Below the pieces are notes generated by a model. The model worked only from the letters and a program-made list of their open reading frames with translations, ran no database searches and was not told the origin of the DNA. Both the position numbers and the translations under genes were made by a program. Source: a virus. From it: DNA of 32,848 nt. The stretch's first letter is position 1; each line of letters opens with the position of its first letter. The stretch lies in the IMG/VR virus record IMGVR_UViG_3300022686_000019, positions 1 through 32,848 of that record. One strand, given 5' to 3'. This document shows, piece after piece, positions 14,401 to 24,161 of this stretch.

Positions 14401-15294
14401 ATGTCCTACGCGACGAAGGCCAAAAACGGCAAAACTAAAAAAGAAGTAACACAGAGCATGGAAGCTAGTATCATTGAAGCCAAGCAGGAGTTGGATACTA
14501 AAAAACCATATTCCATTACTGCTATAGCTCAAATACCAGAATGGATTGATTTGCCTGGTGGTGGCAGTTTGCACATGTTACCTGTACGTCAAGAAGATCA
14601 AGCAGTAATGGCTGCTAAAGTCAAAATGCAATTTGAGGCATCTGATGAATACGTGGAACGTCCTTGGTATTGGACTGTTGAGCCCAATCCTGATGAGAAT
14701 GAAGAAGGTGAACGTGCATGGTGGGATGCTCGCTCACTAAAAAGGAGTGGTACTGACGAAGAAAAAGAATGGATGAAGAATTATATCACCAGTCAACAAG
14801 TATTGGCTGCTAAAACGGAAGATGCTGTACTGTTCATGATATTTGTGGATGGTACTTCTGAATATAAAACACCCAAAGGTGACATAGTGAACCTGGTTAT
14901 TGATGAGATAAATCCAGAATTCTCCCCACCTAAAGGATGGTTATTACGTTATGAGCATTTGCACTTGCAAGTGCCTACTAACCCATACGAGTTAAAAAAT
15001 GAGTATGTCAGCAGTCTACTACCAGATAGGACGTTGGTGCAGACTGCTATTATGCGATGTGTTGAACTATCGCTAAAGGGGGGATTGACTGAAGAAGCGT
15101 TGGCCAGGTTTCGACTCCAAATTCAGCGTGAAATGGAGTCGAACGCGCAAAGGGCGTCAGCAATCCTTGCCAAAATTACGTCAAATCCTGAAACGTCGCC
15201 CGAATCCAACTGGATATTGGACGCACAGCTTCAGATTTTTGGAGTTGAAGGTAGCGAAGATGGCGGGATTGTGGCCACCGAGTCTGTGGGATAG
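14401..15294 (+). CDS. Tail assembly chaperone, gpG-like part
   Basis: 297 residues, between the tail-tube and tape measure genes, which is where the G/GT chaperone pair of long-tailed phages lies. GAGGT lies 4 nt before ATG 14401. The sequence has a charged N-terminus, a globular acidic middle (LPGGGSLHMLPVRQED; PWYWTVEPNPDENEEGE), and a helical C-terminus. Its 3' end overlaps a second open frame (to 15400) that lacks its own SD, as expected if a fraction of ribosomes shift frame to give a longer fusion. Chaperones of this type coat the tape measure before tube assembly. Assignment rests on position and the overlap architecture. Confidence 0.65.
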   Translation: MSYATKAKNGKTKKEVTQSMEASIIEAKQELDTKKPYSITAIAQIPEWIDLPGGGSLHMLPVRQEDQAVMAAKVKMQFEASDEYVERPWYWTVEPNPDENEEGERAWWDARSLKRSGTDEEKEWMKNYITSQQVLAAKTEDAVLFMIFVDGTSEYKTPKGDIVNLVIDEINPEFSPPKGWLLRYEHLHLQVPTNPYELKNEYVSSLLPDRTLVQTAIMRCVELSLKGGLTEEALARFRLQIQREMESNAQRASAILAKITSNPETSPESNWILDAQLQIFGVEGSEDGGIVATESVG

Positions 15295-15400
15295 TATGAG
15301 TGTTGAGGATAGAGAAGAAATGCTGGCTCACACTATGACTGAATTGGATATTGCAGAATGGGATTCTTATCAACAATGGAAGGTGCTGAAGGCTAAATAA
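15089..15400 (+). CDS. Tail assembly chaperone, gpT-like extension reached by frameshift
   Basis: The +1 frame relative to the preceding gene is open from 15089 (after a stop at 15086-15088) to TAA 15398-15400. Its last part, GLWPPSLWDSMSVEDREEML followed by an acidic helix, looks like the P-P-x-L-W/D-S-x-S-x-E-D-R-E ending of tail chaperone extensions. There is no convincing SD for an independent start; ATG 15297 lies 3 nt after the first frame's stop. The frame change must be +1 (or -2). The best candidate is GGC-GGG-A at 15262-15268, where a Gly-tRNA on GGG can re-pair with GGA. CCC-G at 15199-15202 and ATT-TTT at 15235-15240 (-2) are alternatives. The stop overlaps the tape measure ATG by one base. 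Confidence 0.6.
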   Translation: MKKRWPGFDSKFSVKWSRTRKGRQQSLPKLRQILKRRPNPTGYWTHSFRFLELKVAKMAGLWPPSLWDSMSVEDREEMLAHTMTELDIAEWDSYQQWKVLKAK

Positions 15401-18400
15401 TGGCACGCGAACGTATTGGGCTTGAAGCCATATTAGACATGAATAACTTCCAATTAGGTCAGGCTGCTTACACGTCTGGCCTTGGACTCATGAATAGTGT
15501 CACATCCACTGTATCCAGTGCCATATCCAATCTATTGGGTCAAACCACGAGAGCAGTACTAGGATTTGGCAGTAGTGTAGTTAGTGAGGGTATGAATTAT
15601 ACTGCTGCTATGTCAAACGTTGCTGCCGTGACGGGTGCGGTTGGCCCGGCATTTGATGCGCTATCAGCCAAAGCAGAAGCATTAGGACGTAGCACGAAAT
15701 TTACAGCCACAGAAGCAGCCGAAGGTATGGGCTTTTTGGCTATGGCTGGATTTCAAGTTACTGACATACTAGATGCTATGCCAGGTGTGCTAAATTTGGC
15801 CGCAGCTGGCAATCTTGATTTGGGCCGGTCTGCTGATATAGTCAGCAATATCCTTACAGGGATGCGTATGTCAGCAGACCAAACTGGAATGGCTGTGGAC
15901 GTATTAGCACGAACAGTCACCACCAGTAATACGAATATTCAACAACTAGGGGATGGATTCAAACAAGTTGCCCCATTAGCATCCTCATTAGGCTACGACG
16001 TTCAACAAGTGTCTGCTGCTTTAGGTAAGTTAGGCGATGCCGGTATACAAGGTTATAAGGCAGGCACTGCACTTAACTCGGTATTGGCTAGATTATCAGC
16101 ACCAACTAAGGCGGCATCCGCAACAATGGATGAATTAGGTATCAATATATATGATGTCGCAACTGGAGAATTTCTTGACTTACCTGCTATTATAGATCAA
16201 TTCAACTCAGCCACAGCAAGCATGTCTCTGGAACAAAGGCAAGCAGCACTATCATCTATATTCAATCAAAAGCAATTATCCACTATGAGTATTTTGATGG
16301 ATAAAGGTGGGGATTCCATGCGTGCGTATGAAGAACAATTACGCAGCGGAGTAACTACGGCTGCTGATATTGCTGCTAAGCAAATAGACAATCTTTCAGG
16401 AGATTTGTCTATATTCCAAAGTGCTTTATCAGGAATTAAGATTGATATATTTAAGCGATTGGAGCCAGTACTGCGTGCTGTAGTTCAGGCTGGTATTGCC
16501 TTAATAGATAATTTTGGTGGGCCTATGATTGCTGTATTTGACCTTATAAGTCCAGCAATAACATCGGTTATAACTTCTATTACTGGCTTGATATCAGGAT
16601 TTCAAACCTCAGCGTCTGAAGCAGGCACATGGGGTTATAATGTGGCGGCATTTTTCGCCGATGGTATAGCATCTGGTATAGGTCTAATCACCAGTGTGAT
16701 GGATTCTATATCCGATATGCTATCGTATTGGTTATCTCCAGGTTCACCCCCACGAGTGGCACCGCACTTGGATCGTTGGGGTGCTGATGCTATGTCAGAA
16801 TACCTGTCTGGTTGGGGTGATGCAGATTTCAAGGTGTTTGATGATATATCGGATGGTATAGAAAATGCTTTGAAGTCAGCAGTATCTTCTGGGGACATGA
16901 GCCAATCTGATCTCATACCCACATTGCTAGGTTCACGAGATGCTATAGCAGCAGCAATAAACGAGTTAAATGCAACTGGTCAAGTTAGTCCTGATACGTT
17001 TGATGCGATTATTGCTGCGGCAGGTCCAGCTGGTGAATCTGTGCGAGGTTTGGTTGAAAGTTATTTGGCCCTGACCATAGCATCGCAAGATGTAGAGACT
17101 GCACAGAGTAATTTGGATAATGCTATAAGCAACGTGGATGATGCCTATAAACAGCTTGCCAATGCTACTAATGAGGCAGAGGAAAAAGCAGCGTTGGCTG
17201 CTATCTCTACAGCAGAAGCAAATCGAGACAAGGCACGCTCTGCGTTGGATGCCGCTAAAACGTCTGAAATCGCCGCCAAAAGACAACTTGCATTTGATGA
17301 GAAGATACAAAAGATTCAAGAAGAAAATGCAAAATTAAAGGCAGAGGCAGCAAAAGCATCAGGAGAATCGGGTGGTGAATCTACTGCCGAAAAAGAAGCA
17401 AAGGCCAGAGCCAAGGCAGAACGCGATTACAAGTATGAAGTGGCTGATACGGCTGGTAGAATCGCTATGCTTAGGGATGAATTGGCCAATACTGAAGAGG
17501 GTAGTGTTGAATACTATGACATACTAGGCCAATTGCATAGGCTGGAAGAGCAACGCATGAATGAAGAGGCAAGGACAGCAGAGCAAGCCGAACGTGACCG
17601 CGCCTCCAGTGCGTCTGGTAGCTCAAGAAGTATAAGCAGGGCACGAGGTGCTCAAGCAAGGTCTGCCCGCACGACCATGACTGAAGAAGAAAGGGCAGCC
17701 GAGCAGGCAAGGGCAGCAGAATTACAATACCAACTATCTATAGCAGATACTGAGGGCAAGCTTAAAATACTTCGTGGACAATTAGCCAACACTGAAGAAG
17801 GGAGTGCTGACTATTATCGCATACTTACCCAAATAGCCCAACTGGAAAAGCAGCAGAAGAAAGAGGCAGAATCTGGTGGAGGTATGTTTGGAGGTATGAC
17901 GGGCGGTTTGGCTGATGTTAGTGATGAAGTGGATAACTTCTTTGGTGGATTGGATACTAATTTTGATGCTTTAGGTGATACCATTGATGGTGTTGGTGAC
18001 AAATTCAGTTCAATTAAAGCAGTGTTTGCCCCAACCCTAACATCAGTCACGGCATCATTTACCCGATTCAAGACTACAGTGGTTGGATATGCAAACGAGA
18101 TATATGGTGCATATTCCAGAGGTGGTGTACCAGCTGTATTAGAGACACTAGGCATCACCCCAGTGGCCTTACAACTAACCCAGAAGATTCGTGACTTTTT
18201 ATTTGAAGTAGCAGGTGCTGTGACGAGTGTGGCCGGTGCTGCTGGAACGGCGGCAGTTAGTTTCAATTGGTTAGGTGCATTAAATCAAACCATAATTTTC
18301 CTTAATGATAATTTCCAGGCAATAAAAGGTGCGCTGATAGGTATAGGTGTGGCAATAGCAGCAATAGGCGTGGTTGGGGTGATAGCAGGTATAGTGGCTG

Positions 18401-20031
18401 CTATCAATCCTCTGACACTAGCTATTGGCGGTATTATCCTGGTGGCAGGGTTGCTTGGTGCTGCTTGGGCAACCAATTTCTTGGGTATACGAGACATAAC
18501 CACCCAGGTATTTGGTGTTATCAGTGCTGTGGTGGGGCAATTTGTTTCTGTATTCACCGATGTAGTGTGGCCTGCCATATCCGAAGCGTTCGCCAACTTG
18601 ACGGCTGCCTTAAACAGCATGGGCATACAATGGTCTGATATTTGGACTGCGTTAGGTACTGCGGTTGGGATCGTGGCTGGTGTTATAGGCGTGGCTGTGC
18701 TGACCATGATAGGCTTTGGTTTGGCACTAGTGGCAGGTATAGCCAGCGCAGTGGCTGCCGCAACCTCATACTGGACGCAATACTCGCAGGGTATACTATC
18801 CATCTTTGAAGGCATAGGCACATATTTAGGTGGATGGTGGAATATTATAGTTGGTTTGTTCACACTTAATATGGATCAAATCGTTACCGGATTCGACATG
18901 CTTGGTCAGGGTTTGATCATGATTGTCACCGGTGCGTGGGAAGCGATTAAGGCAGTATTTCAGGGTGGAATTGATGCCGTTATTGCGTTTGTTTCCACCT
19001 TTAGCGAAACTATAATTGGATTCTTTGATGCCATGTATACGGCCATTGTGGGTGGCTCCATAGTACCTGATCTGGTGAATGGGGTCATAGAATGGTTTGG
19101 TAATCTTACTGCTCCCATAACTGCGGTGGTTACAGGTTTGACTGAAACGGTCAAAGGTCTATTCACCTCCATATTTGGATTCTTCTCAGGTTCAAACTCC
19201 ATAGAACTAGATTTCAATCAGTTGATTGAGAATTTCACTGTGACGCTACCAAATTCAGTTAAGCAATTCACACTTATAGTCCAGCAAGCGTTCGGATATA
19301 TGCAAGAAGCTACCACACTATATGCTACTTTCTTACTCCAAACCCTAGTACAGCAAGCCTTACCTGCGGCAACAAGAGCGCACCAAACTATGGGTTCAAC
19401 CATATCGCGTATATGGAACACATTATCAGGTCAAGCAGATGGGTACAGTTCAAAGATACGTGATATAACTCTTATCCACGTGCCTGATATGGCTAAAGCA
19501 TTTACAACAGCGGCAAGCACGATAAGTACTGATATCAACACTATGGTGGCAGCTATTGGAAGTATAAAAACCAAATTGATTCAGGACACTCCTCAAATAG
19601 TATCAAAATTTGGTGAGATAGTCACAGCAATTACTGGGGTGGCAACTGCCATCACAGGTGCGAATGGGCCGATTGTAGGTATATCGCAATTTCAAACCAA
19701 GATTGATGGCTTATCAACATCAAAGATTAATGCTATAAAGGATGCATTTGGTGGTGTGGTAAGTAAGATGGATGAGGCGATAGTAAAAGCCAGAGAATTA
19801 ACAGAAGCCATAAACAACATACCTCAACCACCAAGTAACATCCAGACGTCCAGCAACAATTTGCAATCCGTAACTGTACCGGCTAATAACTCCCAATTGA
19901 ATAGTTCATCATCATCGACTACGAACAATAATTCACCAACAGTGAATATATATTTGACGGTGGATAGTACGCAACGTATGCGTGACACCGTGACTTTAAT
20001 TAAGCGAACAGTAGCAGGAGATTTGACATGA
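15400..20031 (+). CDS. Tail tape measure protein
   Basis: 1543 residues, the longest gene here. The N-terminal 400 residues match the TP901-type tape measure core: MNYTAAMSNVAAVTG, then KFTATEAAEGMGFLAMAGF, ALGKLGDAGIQGYKAGTALN and SIFNQKQLSTM. A middle coiled-coil region (about 560-830) is rich in Ala, Glu and Lys and contains two repeated segments. Strongly hydrophobic stretches at about 977-1022 and 1085-1123 could insert in the host membrane during DNA ejection. The C-terminal Ser/Asn-rich end precedes the distal tail protein. At about 0.15 nm per residue the tail would be about 230 nm long. The protein acts inside the tube and sets its length. GAAGG lies 7 nt before ATG 15400. Confidence 0.92.
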   Translation: MARERIGLEAILDMNNFQLGQAAYTSGLGLMNSVTSTVSSAISNLLGQTTRAVLGFGSSVVSEGMNYTAAMSNVAAVTGAVGPAFDALSAKAEALGRSTKFTATEAAEGMGFLAMAGFQVTDILDAMPGVLNLAAAGNLDLGRSADIVSNILTGMRMSADQTGMAVDVLARTVTTSNTNIQQLGDGFKQVAPLASSLGYDVQQVSAALGKLGDAGIQGYKAGTALNSVLARLSAPTKAASATMDELGINIYDVATGEFLDLPAIIDQFNSATASMSLEQRQAALSSIFNQKQLSTMSILMDKGGDSMRAYEEQLRSGVTTAADIAAKQIDNLSGDLSIFQSALSGIKIDIFKRLEPVLRAVVQAGIALIDNFGGPMIAVFDLISPAITSVITSITGLISGFQTSASEAGTWGYNVAAFFADGIASGIGLITSVMDSISDMLSYWLSPGSPPRVAPHLDRWGADAMSEYLSGWGDADFKVFDDISDGIENALKSAVSSGDMSQSDLIPTLLGSRDAIAAAINELNATGQVSPDTFDAIIAAAGPAGESVRGLVESYLALTIASQDVETAQSNLDNAISNVDDAYKQLANATNEAEEKAALAAISTAEANRDKARSALDAAKTSEIAAKRQLAFDEKIQKIQEENAKLKAEAAKASGESGGESTAEKEAKARAKAERDYKYEVADTAGRIAMLRDELANTEEGSVEYYDILGQLHRLEEQRMNEEARTAEQAERDRASSASGSSRSISRARGAQARSARTTMTEEERAAEQARAAELQYQLSIADTEGKLKILRGQLANTEEGSADYYRILTQIAQLEKQQKKEAESGGGMFGGMTGGLADVSDEVDNFFGGLDTNFDALGDTIDGVGDKFSSIKAVFAPTLTSVTASFTRFKTTVVGYANEIYGAYSRGGVPAVLETLGITPVALQLTQKIRDFLFEVAGAVTSVAGAAGTAAVSFNWLGALNQTIIFLNDNFQAIKGALIGIGVAIAAIGVVGVIAGIVAAINPLTLAIGGIILVAGLLGAAWATNFLGIRDITTQVFGVISAVVGQFVSVFTDVVWPAISEAFANLTAALNSMGIQWSDIWTALGTAVGIVAGVIGVAVLTMIGFGLALVAGIASAVAAATSYWTQYSQGILSIFEGIGTYLGGWWNIIVGLFTLNMDQIVTGFDMLGQGLIMIVTGAWEAIKAVFQGGIDAVIAFVSTFSETIIGFFDAMYTAIVGGSIVPDLVNGVIEWFGNLTAPITAVVTGLTETVKGLFTSIFGFFSGSNSIELDFNQLIENFTVTLPNSVKQFTLIVQQAFGYMQEATTLYATFLLQTLVQQALPAATRAHQTMGSTISRIWNTLSGQADGYSSKIRDITLIHVPDMAKAFTTAASTISTDINTMVAAIGSIKTKLIQDTPQIVSKFGEIVTAITGVATAITGANGPIVGISQFQTKIDGLSTSKINAIKDAFGGVVSKMDEAIVKARELTEAINNIPQPPSNIQTSSNNLQSVTVPANNSQLNSSSSSTTNNNSPTVNIYLTVDSTQRMRDTVTLIKRTVAGDLT
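17425..17870 (+). repeat. Duplicated segment in the tape measure coiled coil
   Basis: Residues from about 677 (YKYEVADTAGRIAMLRDEL) and about 776 (YQLSIADTEGKLKILRGQL) repeat the same approx. 45-residue unit, including ANTEEGS-x2-YY-x-IL. The units are about 300 nt apart and separated by a charged Ala/Glu/Arg linker. It is an internal duplication that would lengthen the tail. Confidence 0.7.
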
Positions 20032-22991
20032 GTAATACGCTGGAAATTAACTACCCAATTTGGAATGTTTCAACGAAGTCTTACGAGTATGCCGCAATAA
20101 ATTTATTACCCTGGGCTGATGTAGAAGGTATGGCAGTTATATCATGGGACGCAACAGTGCAGGCATATAAAGAAGGTGGTATATTTTTATCAAGTCCATT
20201 GAGTCCAGGCAGAGAACTTATATTTGGCCAATTGGCCAATGCAATCGAGAATATACCGCTCAGCATCACCGGAGCAGATCAGCAAGATGTGTTCATTGAG
20301 TTGGATAAATTCTTCGATGCTTGGCGCAATGTAGGTATCTTTTGGACTGACCGCATAAGGGGTGTACCTCCAACTTACATCAAAGTTCAGGCCCAAGATG
20401 AGATATACCCACGGTATGCTGTAATAGTCAACACGTTCTTGACTAATTTTGGTCAGGTATTACAGCAGCCGTTTTTTGATATAACTGATGTGTCGCTAGA
20501 TAACATTGCCCTGGTTATAGAACGCACGTCTTGGGCAAGCACTGTCCCCAATACTAGCGATTGCGCCGATCAAAGCAATGAATTTAATTGGTATAGGGAA
20601 GCGTTGGCTGTTGAAGCCACTACTGGATCAGCCACTGGTGGTACGCATAATACTGTATACCGTGAGGTAATAGGTGGGAATTTAATTGCTGCTAATGATA
20701 CAGATATAACAGTCAGTGCAGATAATGGTGAGAATTGGACTGAAAACTATTCAGAAGTTGCTGGGAATCACCACCGTGTTGCTGAAATACCTGGAGTGGG
20801 TATATATGTTAATGATTTAGGTCGTGGTGAAATTGTAGAGTCTACTGATCAAGGTGCGAATTGGTCTGCATTTTCCATATCCTCGGAAATAGGATATGCA
20901 CCATTGTCTGTCCATTATGGGCAATATAGTGGTAGATTTTATGCTGGATTGGAATTGAATACTTTGCTATTCTATTCAGTTGGTGCTCCAGCAGAAGATG
21001 CCATGTCAAGTATTACTCTACCAAATATATTATCGGTATTTGATATACTTGAACCTGCTACCAATACCTTATTGTTGGCTACTAGTGGTGGTGTTTTGGC
21101 CTCATTTAATAATGGAGCCACTTGGTCTTATGTTTTCGTGTCGCCACATACAAATCAAGATATACCACGCTTGAGGAAACTAAATGATGGTCGCATCATA
21201 GTTTGTACTTATGGTGGTGTTGGTGTGTCGGAAGATAATGGAGCCACTTGGGTGTATAAGGCAGCCGCAACCGGATTCACATCAGCTGATTTGGTATCTG
21301 ATGTTGTGGAGTATGGAGATTTTGTATATGCATGCCTTGACGATATTGAGGTATATGTATCCTATAAGGATGACTTACTTAGCTGGGTGAGTATATCCAT
21401 AGGCTGGAGTGGTAGCGGTACGGCAGTGTTGTGTGGCACTTATACCGATAATGGTTGGCTAGTATTTGGAAGTTCTGCCGATGCAAATAGCCAATGGTTT
21501 CTGTATAAGGTTGATGAGTATATAACGCTAGGGGAAAATCAATGTGGGCCAGTATTCGTAGGTAATCACCAAGCACTGGCCAATCTTACGCACATTAAAT
21601 TGTTTGACGCTACATTGGCATCATATACAGATTTATTCCCAGCCTCATCCTTTCCATTAGCACTATTCCCAACTGCTTTTGATACTCACATATTATATTT
21701 CATCATAGATTCCACGCTTGATAATTCAGGACGTTTTTGTTGTATAGCATTCAACCTAACTGCACCAATGTTGGACATTACCGGCAGCGTTTGGGAATAT
21801 TACAATGGCAGCATATGGGTCACTCTCACTGTATCTGACACCACCAGAGGTGGATTAAGTCCCTTGCAACGAACGGGTCAACAAGCAGTTACATTCATAC
21901 CACCATCGAACTGGGCCACCACAACTATAGACGGCATCACAGGTTGGATGATACGTTTACGCTTGACGGCTAACGGTGGAACGATATTTAATGAACCTAA
22001 ACAAGCAACCTGGGATATTTTTGCTGTTAATAGGGCATATTTTGACATTACCAATATATTGGGTGATATCAACGCTGCTACCTATGTCAAAATAACAAAC
22101 AAAAGTGACGTGGATGGGCGTGACGGCACTGCTCCTGACTTATTCACCAATCGTATAGTTATGGGTAGTAAGAGATTGTCTGAAGGTGAGAATTTTAATG
22201 CTTATCTTAACGCTAGTGATGAGCAAATACCACTGAATATAACGGTAACACTTGGAAATAACTGCACATTTATTAGCTATCCTTCTGCCCCAACTGGACG
22301 TGCGGTGCTATACAATCCAACCACTAGCTCAGAGGCCATGTTAGATAGGGCAGTTTGGGATATTTTTGGATTACTCGGCAAACAGTATTCAGGAGTGTAT
22401 CATGCTTATGCTAGGGTATACCAGTCAACAGGATCGCCGGGGGATTTTGTAACACAATTACAACTCACGTTTGGTACTGGTGGATTATATTATACATCCG
22501 ATAGGGTGCTGACACTCTCCACTGACGAATTTGAAGTGCTGGATTTTGGTAGTGTGGTTATACCTAAATTTAAGTACATTACTGACACCATGCAAATAGG
22601 ATTCCAAAGCAGTTCCAGCAATGCTTCTGCTAACTTGAATATAATTGATGTTATTTTAATACCTGTGGGGGCGTGGGCAGGTGATTACTCTGATGTGGCT
22701 GATACTAATGCTAGTTTGATAATTCGTAATGAATCGTTAGTAATAGATGGGCTATTACCACTTGATACTCCTGCGTTAGTACTTACTGAAGCAGGTGCCG
22801 TCAAGGCCCAATATGAAATATCTGGCCAGCCTATGAATTTAGAGCCAACTGATGATGATACACATCGGATTTGGTGCTTGGCTATGCACACTAACGCTGA
22901 TGACGGGGTTTGGTTATCCCCACCACAAATATGTCATTTAGTAGAAGTCCAAAAAAGCGAGCAATTTATGGGTTTTAGGAGTGGATCATGA
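20028..22991 (+). CDS. Distal tail (Dit-like) protein with Asp-box beta-propeller insertion
   Basis: 987 residues directly after the tape measure (ATGA overlap; AGGAG 7 nt upstream), the position of the distal tail protein that caps the tube. The N-terminal 190 residues could be the Dit core (GRELIFGQLANAIENIPLS; IKVQAQDEIYPRYAV). Residues about 200-500 hold Asp-box motifs at 230-237, 272-279, 359-366 and 401-408. The 42- and 87-residue spacing shows a blade with a lost box near 315. A following segment (WEYYNGSIWVTLTVSDTT ... GWMIRLRLT) is the W-x-Y-Y-N-G...G-W-x-R-x-R module seen in baseplate proteins, and the C-terminal 350 residues are beta-rich. It may have an adhesive role at the tail tip in addition to a structural one. 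Confidence 0.7.
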   Translation: MSNTLEINYPIWNVSTKSYEYAAINLLPWADVEGMAVISWDATVQAYKEGGIFLSSPLSPGRELIFGQLANAIENIPLSITGADQQDVFIELDKFFDAWRNVGIFWTDRIRGVPPTYIKVQAQDEIYPRYAVIVNTFLTNFGQVLQQPFFDITDVSLDNIALVIERTSWASTVPNTSDCADQSNEFNWYREALAVEATTGSATGGTHNTVYREVIGGNLIAANDTDITVSADNGENWTENYSEVAGNHHRVAEIPGVGIYVNDLGRGEIVESTDQGANWSAFSISSEIGYAPLSVHYGQYSGRFYAGLELNTLLFYSVGAPAEDAMSSITLPNILSVFDILEPATNTLLLATSGGVLASFNNGATWSYVFVSPHTNQDIPRLRKLNDGRIIVCTYGGVGVSEDNGATWVYKAAATGFTSADLVSDVVEYGDFVYACLDDIEVYVSYKDDLLSWVSISIGWSGSGTAVLCGTYTDNGWLVFGSSADANSQWFLYKVDEYITLGENQCGPVFVGNHQALANLTHIKLFDATLASYTDLFPASSFPLALFPTAFDTHILYFIIDSTLDNSGRFCCIAFNLTAPMLDITGSVWEYYNGSIWVTLTVSDTTRGGLSPLQRTGQQAVTFIPPSNWATTTIDGITGWMIRLRLTANGGTIFNEPKQATWDIFAVNRAYFDITNILGDINAATYVKITNKSDVDGRDGTAPDLFTNRIVMGSKRLSEGENFNAYLNASDEQIPLNITVTLGNNCTFISYPSAPTGRAVLYNPTTSSEAMLDRAVWDIFGLLGKQYSGVYHAYARVYQSTGSPGDFVTQLQLTFGTGGLYYTSDRVLTLSTDEFEVLDFGSVVIPKFKYITDTMQIGFQSSSSNASANLNIIDVILIPVGAWAGDYSDVADTNASLIIRNESLVIDGLLPLDTPALVLTEAGAVKAQYEISGQPMNLEPTDDDTHRIWCLAMHTNADDGVWLSPPQICHLVEVQKSEQFMGFRSGS
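21109..21251 (+). repeat. 17-nt direct repeat marking adjacent propeller blades
   Basis: ATAATGGAGCCACTTGG occurs at 21109-21125 and 21235-21251, exactly 126 nt (42 codons, one blade) apart. Each copy encodes NGATW of an Asp box. The perfect nucleotide identity points to recent blade duplication or gene conversion. Confidence 0.75.
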
Positions 22992-24157
22992 CACTTTTCA
23001 AAAATACTTCATTGAGTATTGGCGTATTCACCCCAGTGGTGCAAGGTGCCAGATATATAAATTCGCATGTAGTTAATATAGCTGACTATAAATCTAGCAA
23101 GCGGGCACTCGGCGGATATTATGATATGGAGACATCATTTTTTGATTCTCCGTCAACATTAAGTGCGTGGCTTCAGCAAGGTTTGGGGCGTCACATAGTT
23201 GTGAAATCTCACCGTATGAAACCAGTTTGGGAAGGACTGGTGAACGAGATAACCATCACATTGGGTGCTATGGAGTATAAATTAGGTCCATATTTGGATA
23301 TTGTAACCAAAGCACGTGTGGCCTATAATCCCTTAGATTCGTCAGTTCAACCCCCAGCGTCTGGTTCCAGAACGTCAACAGCCTTCACCACCAATTCCAC
23401 CGCATCTACTAAGTATGGCGTGTTGGAGTATATCGTCAGTCTGCCTAATGCAACAACAGCGAACACTGCTTTGCAGGTACGCACCAAAGTGCTTGCTGAG
23501 AAGTCAAAACCACCAACCAGCCGTAACAGCTCACTATCAAGAACGGCAAACTTGATGGTGTTTTTGAAATGTGTAGGCTATTGGCATACACTTGGTACTT
23601 ACACGTATAACAACACAGCTATAGTTGGTGATACGTCCTATAGGGCCAAGATAATTGCTGTGTTAGGGTCAAACCCCAATTCAGGATTGTACTCAGCCGA
23701 TTATTCACATATTGACGATCCATCTGTGACTATATCAGCACAGGAAACACAAGACAGAACTGCGATGGAGATATTAACAGAGATTGTAGGGCTGGGTGAC
23801 GATACAGGCACCAGATACACTATGGGATTTTATAACGATAGGCGGCTGGTGTATACAGCACGTCCAACTACATTTGAATATAGACAGTTGATAACCCAAA
23901 CCCCTAACATCCGACATGCGGCATATCAATACATTGACTTGATGGACATTAATCCAGGCAAGTGGCTATACTATCCCGATCTGAACATAGGCACTTACCC
24001 ACCCAACACATTTGCTAAATTATCGGTTGACCCGCGAGCAGGATTTGTGGAGACAGTTGAATATCAGGCACCGAACGAATTAAGCATTGATGGTGTTAAG
24101 ATAGGTACTCTTGACCAATTTATGGCAAAAATAGGTCTCAGACCGCAAGGAGCATGA
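22988..24157 (+). CDS. Tail protein, Tal/baseplate hub-like
   Basis: 389 residues, overlapping the Dit-like gene by ATGA with AGGAG 6 nt upstream. Gene order (tape measure, Dit, then this) and size suggest the tail-associated hub that closes the tail end. Visible segments include LGRHIVVKSHRMKPVWEGLV and ITITLGAMEYKLGPYLD, followed by a Ser/Thr-rich linker and a second domain beginning near residue 180. No peptidase or lysozyme motif is seen, so there is no evidence for a cell-wall-degrading activity here. Assignment is positional. Confidence 0.55.
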   Translation: MTLFKNTSLSIGVFTPVVQGARYINSHVVNIADYKSSKRALGGYYDMETSFFDSPSTLSAWLQQGLGRHIVVKSHRMKPVWEGLVNEITITLGAMEYKLGPYLDIVTKARVAYNPLDSSVQPPASGSRTSTAFTTNSTASTKYGVLEYIVSLPNATTANTALQVRTKVLAEKSKPPTSRNSSLSRTANLMVFLKCVGYWHTLGTYTYNNTAIVGDTSYRAKIIAVLGSNPNSGLYSADYSHIDDPSVTISAQETQDRTAMEILTEIVGLGDDTGTRYTMGFYNDRRLVYTARPTTFEYRQLITQTPNIRHAAYQYIDLMDINPGKWLYYPDLNIGTYPPNTFAKLSVDPRAGFVETVEYQAPNELSIDGVKIGTLDQFMAKIGLRPQGA

Positions 24158-24161
24158 CATT

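Noticed and set aside
15297-15400. Independent gene starting at ATG 15297
   Set aside because: It has no SD, starts 3 nt after the previous stop, and its sequence reads as the C-terminal part of a frameshifted chaperone; kept only as an alternative.
17880-17903. GGAGGT motifs before ATG codons inside the tape measure gene
   Set aside because: The motif directly abuts the ATG (no spacer), so it is unlikely to work as an RBS; it arises from a Gly-Gly-Met repeat.
18285-18863. 192-codon minus-strand frame in the tape measure gene
   Set aside because: Low-complexity Ala/Ile/Thr/Pro shadow of the hydrophobic tape measure region; no SD.
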